Assembly: GCF_015687175.1 (NCBI RefSeq)
Contig: NZ_JADPQG010000001.1
Location: 124,001 to 188,000, forward strand
Length of the DNA stretch: 64,000 bases
Direction: 5' to 3'
DNA from: Reinekea sp. G2M2-21
GTDB taxonomy: Bacteria > Pseudomonadota > Gammaproteobacteria > Pseudomonadales > Natronospirillaceae
In this document: positions 60,556-64,000 of the stretch, one piece after another
How positions within the stretch are numbered: position 1 is the stretch's first letter
How the letters are laid out: every line of letters begins with the position of its first letter
Position numbers and translations under genes: made by a program
The notes under the pieces: generated by a model
What the model was told of the DNA's origin: nothing
Seen by the model: only the letters and a program-made list of their open reading frames with translations
Database searches by the model: none

Positions 60556-61137
60556 ATGAACTTCACAATAAAACATTCAGCCTTTCGCACTATCTCACCT
60601 GAAGAATTCAATGGTCTTTTAAGCTTGCGTTATGAAGTGTTCAAGCAACGCCTGAACTGGGAGATTGAGACCCAAGGTACGCAAGAACAGGACGACTACG
60701 ACGACAATAATGCCGAATACCTTTATGCCGAAGACGATATGGAGCGTGTTGTGGGTTGTTGGCGTTTAATTCCGACGACCGGCCGCTACATGTTGAAAGA
60801 CACATTCCCGGTTTTGTTGGGTGATGAGCCAGCACCTTACGGCAAGAAGATTGTCGAACTAAGCCGCTTTGCTGTCAAAAAGAGCAGTTCATTGATTGGG
60901 ACAACCATCAGTGAAGTCACACTGAAATTGCTCCAATCCGTATATATTCATGCGGTTGAAAATGATATTGAAGAATATGTAACAGTAACCTCTACCGCTA
61001 TCGAACGTCTGATGCGCAGAACCGGCATACCTTGCGAACGCATCGGCGATAAACAAGTTCATATGTTGGGTGATACTCGTTCAATTGCATTATCCATTCC
61101 GATTAACGCTCAATTCCGAAATGCTGTCCTGAACTGA
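60556..61137 (+). CDS. LuxI-type acyl-homoserine-lactone synthase
   Basis: 193 residues. Makes an N-acyl-homoserine lactone from SAM and acyl-ACP in the cytoplasm. Conserved features: LRYEVFKQRLNW (Arg, Phe, Trp), EQDDYDD (Asp pair), CWRLIPTTGRYML, DTFP and ELSRFAVKK (Glu and Arg). The acyl-chain specificity cannot be read. ACGGAGACAGAGT precedes the ATG; the lux box is upstream and a strong terminator follows. Probably autoinduced through the adjacent LuxR. Confidence 0.95.
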   Translation: MNFTIKHSAFRTISPEEFNGLLSLRYEVFKQRLNWEIETQGTQEQDDYDDNNAEYLYAEDDMERVVGCWRLIPTTGRYMLKDTFPVLLGDEPAPYGKKIVELSRFAVKKSSSLIGTTISEVTLKLLQSVYIHAVENDIEEYVTVTSTAIERLMRRTGIPCERIGDKQVHMLGDTRSIALSIPINAQFRNAVLN

Positions 61138-61167
61138 GTTTTCTCCTGTCTGTCCGTGACTTCTTTT

Positions 61168-61191
61168 GCCAGAGCTTGCTCTGGCTTTTTT
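61168..61191 (+). terminator. Intrinsic terminator of the AHL synthase gene
   Basis: GCCAGAGC-TT-GCTCTGGC perfect 8 bp stem followed by six T. Confidence 0.92.
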
Positions 61192-61269
61192 ATGCCTCTC
61201 TTCCCAGTATTCTGACTCAGGACACTAGTTTCTGGTACCATCCGCAGCACACGACCTGAGTGTGACGAC

Positions 61270-61794
61270 ATGACATTACGCATTTCGACTGCTTCCGATA
61301 TCGATACCTTATTGGGCTGGATTCCCGATGAGATTTTTGGCGCACAATGGGGCGCACTAGTCTATCAATGGCCGTTAACGAAAGCTCAAATTCTTCAACG
61401 GTCTTCTCTTGATGAAGTAACGTCTTTAACGCTTGAACATCAGGGACGGATTTCAGGATTTATTGAAGTAGTGCATGAATCTGCGTCGGAATGTCGCTTG
61501 TGTCGGGTGATTGTGGATGCACAGCAGCGTGGTCAAGGGTTGGGGGCATTGCTATTGCGAGATACGCTGGCATTTATTAGGGAGCAATGTCCGTCAATTA
61601 ATCGAGTGACGCTGGCTGTGTTTGAGCAAAATTCCGGTGCCCGCCGTTGCTATGAATCCGTCGGTTTCCAATACTTGCCCAATGTTCGTACCCGGCAGGT
61701 TGGTGCCGAATGCTGGACGCTACTGGCGATGGTTTTGGATATTTCAGTCGAGAGGAGCACTAACGAAGAACGCCCGAGGTTATCCAATGACTAA
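61270..61794 (+). CDS. GNAT-family N-acetyltransferase
   Basis: 174 residues. The acetyl-CoA loop is VIVDAQQRGQGLGALLLRDTL, followed by NRVTLAVFEQNSGARRCYESVGFQ, the usual GNAT beta5 and C-terminal parts. The substrate is unknown. Its stop overlaps the next gene by eight bases, suggesting coupled expression. It is separated from luxI by a terminator. Confidence 0.88.
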   Translation: MTLRISTASDIDTLLGWIPDEIFGAQWGALVYQWPLTKAQILQRSSLDEVTSLTLEHQGRISGFIEVVHESASECRLCRVIVDAQQRGQGLGALLLRDTLAFIREQCPSINRVTLAVFEQNSGARRCYESVGFQYLPNVRTRQVGAECWTLLAMVLDISVERSTNEERPRLSND

Positions 61795-62377
61795 AAACGA
61801 AACCAATATCATTTTATTGGGAGGCACCGGGTGCACCGGAAAAACGGCTTTGGCTCATTCCATCATGTGCAGGTTCGCCATGCCTTACTTTTCAATAGAC
61901 CACTTGATGATGGGGCTTTACCGGAGCCAGTCGAATTGTGGTTTTTCGCCGGATGACAGCGATCAGCATATTGCCAGCCAAATGTGGCCGACTGTGCAAG
62001 CGATGATTATGACCGGAATTGAGAATCGACACAGCAGTGTTTATGAAGGAATTCAACTGCAACCGGCGACCATGCGGCAATTCGATGAACGGTATCTGCC
62101 CTTCATTATCCCGCTGTGTATTGGGTTTTCTGAACGTTATATTGAGCTGGAGTTTTCTGGTGCGATACGAGATAACCGAAACCGTATCGAACAACGTCAA
62201 TTTGGCAGCGAAAATTTGGCGAATATGGTCGAGAAAAACCGCATTATGAAAGAACAATGCGGCCTGTACGATGTGCCTTATTTTGAGGTGGATTGTCACT
62301 ATGATCAGACGATACAGGCAGCGTTGTCATACATCGAACGTAAGATATCACCGCCAAAAAATTCTTCAGAGAGTTGA
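61787..62377 (+). CDS. P-loop kinase-like NTPase
   Basis: 196 residues from the ATG at 61787. Walker A is LLGGTGCTGKTALAHSI; a later basic pair (RDNRNRI) could be a lid. It resembles small nucleotide- or sugar-kinase-like P-loop proteins, e.g. 2-phosphoglycerate-kinase-like, but I cannot name the substrate. It overlaps the GNAT gene, so the two probably act together or in one unit. Confidence 0.75.
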   Translation: MTKNETNIILLGGTGCTGKTALAHSIMCRFAMPYFSIDHLMMGLYRSQSNCGFSPDDSDQHIASQMWPTVQAMIMTGIENRHSSVYEGIQLQPATMRQFDERYLPFIIPLCIGFSERYIELEFSGAIRDNRNRIEQRQFGSENLANMVEKNRIMKEQCGLYDVPYFEVDCHYDQTIQAALSYIERKISPPKNSSES

Positions 62378-62447
62378 GAGAATTGTTGTAATGGTGTCGG
62401 ATGCGCCGTTCTTAGGGATGCCTCTTGGATCGGTTGGCCAATTAGCA

Positions 62448-63338
62448 TCATACTTGGCCGGGACCGAACAGAATCAAGACTGAAATCAACACCAGTGTCA
62501 TGCCTATCCATTCTGCCCGGGTAATTTTTTCCTTAAAAAAGGCATAGGTAATCAGCACAGTAAACAGAAATTCGACTTGCCCCAATGTTTTTACGATAGC
62601 GGCTTCTTGCAATGCAAAGGCACTGTACCAACCAATGCTGCCAACCGTCCCCGTGATACCGACAAACCAACCCGCTTTGGCGTTGTTGCGTAGCACTCGC
62701 CAGTTGTGTTTACTCTGTCGATGCAATAAAACGGTACACAAGCTGCCCTGAATGAATATCGACAACAACAAAATATAGGCTGCCGATATCGTGAGTGGCG
62801 CTTCCAGCAATAGGTTAGCTTCGCGGACATAAACCGCCGTAATCGCGAATCCAATACCCGCGCCTAAACCCAACAGCGCGGGTATAGGCGACCACTTGGC
62901 GGCATCTTGGTTTTTTTGCACGCTCACAAGAATGATCCCTGTCACGCCGACGCAAATTGCCACCCAGGTCCACGTGCTGAATGCACGACCAAATAACATG
63001 GCGGCCAGCAGGGCAGCCAGTAATCCTTCTGTTTTAGCATAGGTAGTGCCCACGGCAAAGTTCCGGAAACTGAGCAACTTAACCAACAATAATGTGGCCA
63101 TTAATTGACCAATTGCCGCAATGGTGACGTAACCTGTAAATGCCAGCGTCGGAGCAGGCAGCGATTGCGGTTCATAAATCGTGACGATAACGAAGTAGAT
63201 AATCGCAACGGGCAAACCGAAACCATACCGTGCCCAGGTAGCCACAACAGCGCTCATCGATGTCGTCATGTGTTTTTGACCCGCCGTACGAACCGACTGC
63301 ATGAATGCGGCCAACAGCGTAAAGGCAATCCATTCCAT
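62448..63338 (-). CDS. EamA-family (DMT superfamily) transporter
   Basis: 296 residues with ten hydrophobic helices in two EamA halves. The first half has FAVGTTYAKTEGLLAALLAAMLFGR, the second GWYSAFALQEAAIVKTLGQVEFLFTVLITYAFFKEKITRAEWIG, the usual end pattern. Probably an inner-membrane exporter or importer of a small metabolite. Convergent with the P-loop gene. Confidence 0.9.
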   Translation of the reverse strand: MEWIAFTLLAAFMQSVRTAGQKHMTTSMSAVVATWARYGFGLPVAIIYFVIVTIYEPQSLPAPTLAFTGYVTIAAIGQLMATLLLVKLLSFRNFAVGTTYAKTEGLLAALLAAMLFGRAFSTWTWVAICVGVTGIILVSVQKNQDAAKWSPIPALLGLGAGIGFAITAVYVREANLLLEAPLTISAAYILLLSIFIQGSLCTVLLHRQSKHNWRVLRNNAKAGWFVGITGTVGSIGWYSAFALQEAAIVKTLGQVEFLFTVLITYAFFKEKITRAEWIGMTLVLISVLILFGPGQV

Positions 63339-63490
63339 GGTTATTTCCTGGTGTCAGAATAATGGGACCTTCATGTTAGGAGCAATACCAACTGAAAACG
63401 AATGAAATAACCGACTGCAACTCATGCAGTTTTGGAATACCTGGAGCCATTGCCCTTAACCGTGAAACTTGCCATGTCAGCCCCGACCTA

Positions 63491-63754
63491 GGGCAACTCT
63501 GATTAATTCGAATCACCTCAGTCCTATCAGATCGAAGGATGAGCGAGGCGTGTGTTGCAGGGAATGGCGAGTCCTTTTCAAAATACACAACAAAGCTCAG
63601 TCATCGATCTGAAGGACCCGGAGGGCGGGGCTGAAATGGTAAACTTCGTTGTTAAGTCCTTTGCCAAGATAATGAATATTGCCTGCAGAACTTGCCTCGA
63701 ATTTTGCGCATTTCTTCACCCGCTGCGGTAGAGAGCAATTATTCAGAGGTGCCC
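63491..63754. mobile_element. MITE-like element, IS5-type ends
   Basis: A 264 bp element. The left end GGGCAACTCTGATTAATT and the reverse complement of the right end (GGGCACCTCTGAATAATT) form imperfect terminal repeats, flanked by TA on both sides. The ends (GGGCAnCTCT) resemble those of the element at 24209-24467 and its length is nearly equal. No gene inside. Confidence 0.7.
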
Positions 63755-63877
63755 TAAGTCTTTCAGATCTGACAAAACTGAATAGAGTTGAATGAATCCC
63801 AGTGGGTCCGGCAATGGTATAGTACCTCTTTTGACGAGCGACGCCGTTCACCCGCTAATCAATCATCAGGGACAGCC

Positions 63878-64000
63878 ATGCTAACAGCGATTATTTTTGA
63901 TTTAGACAATACCCTCACTCACCGTCTTCGCAGCATCGAACATTTCAGTCAGTATTTTTTTCAGCGATATCAATTACAGCTGTTAGAGCGAAACAGTCAG
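63878..64000 (+). CDS. HAD-superfamily hydrolase, 5' end only
   Basis: ATG at 63878 after AATCATCAGGGACAGCC. The first residues MLTAIIFDLDNTLTHR contain the DxDxT catalytic motif of HAD phosphatases. The frame runs off the window after 41 residues. The substrate class cannot be told. Confidence 0.85.
   Translation, partial: MLTAIIFDLDNTLTHRLRSIEHFSQYFFQRYQLQLLERNSQ

Overview
The window reads as a chromosomal segment of a free-living, probably marine gammaproteobacterium. The evidence is a LuxR/LuxI-type quorum-sensing pair with a classical lux box, a cytochrome bd oxidase of the short-Q-loop (CIO) type, a near-consensus Fur box, many lipoproteins, large calcium-binding repeat proteins, a PEP-CTERM-like protein, and carbohydrate-binding or lectin-bearing secreted enzymes. 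Base composition is roughly balanced. I cannot name the species; an Oceanospirillales/Alteromonadales-type host is a guess from gene style only.

Layout. 1-3401 (minus) is the 5' part of a giant secreted protein: a degenerate metalloprotease-like head, then cadherin/Ig-like repeats at an exact 267 bp period. 3647-5437 holds a DUF502 membrane protein and a choice-of-anchor A protein with a PEP-CTERM-like tail. A tRNA with a CAT anticodon lies at 5592-5668. The tRNA's downstream terminator block (5693-5749) is repeated at 14182-14238, and the 8.4 kb between the copies looks like an accessory segment: a lipoprotein, an IS5-type transposase remnant, metY, a carbohydrate-binding/di-haem cytochrome fusion, and a decayed Tn3-family transposase. 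14419-17718 carries a YD/EF-hand-like repeat lipoprotein, a partial paralogue of it, and a broken JetD-like gene.

17954-23660 is the most system-like accessory region. In order it encodes a small frameshifted protein, a RadC-like protein with a damaged JAMM motif, a 760-residue LysM/transmembrane carrier-like protein, a separately encoded AHH-type nuclease toxin, and tandem Imm11-type immunity genes (two intact, one broken). It is followed by a gene-poor stretch with a MITE (24209-24467) related in its ends to another at 63491-63754.

24957-36315 contains a beta-lytic-type M23 peptidase with a 15-unit TDP repeat, a coiled-coil stress-type protein, a TlpA-like thioredoxin, an OprD-like porin, a phosphopantetheinyl transferase, a divergent ArsR regulator and an ArsP-type permease translationally coupled to a eukaryotic-type glutathione synthetase. 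A two-gene metzincin module follows: a membrane-anchored propeptide-like protein, then a protease with a ricin-type lectin.

36508-50462 is mostly small oxidoreductase and regulator pairs (LysR/SDR, TetR/Acg nitroreductase with three matching operators, NfsA-like, ADH/LysR), membrane proteins, a YgjP-type metallopeptidase and an N-acylglucosamine 2-epimerase family enzyme. 50698-58400 has a lipoprotein, a periplasmic molybdopterin-fold protein with a hybrid histidine kinase, and GbsR-cydA-cydB followed by yceI and a membrane protein. 58648-61137 is a SUMF1-fold gene with luxR-luxI. The end carries GNAT and P-loop proteins, an EamA transporter, the second MITE and the start of a HAD hydrolase.

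All calls are by eye from translations and sequence patterns. No database search was run, so family names for weakly conserved genes are recognitions to be tested.
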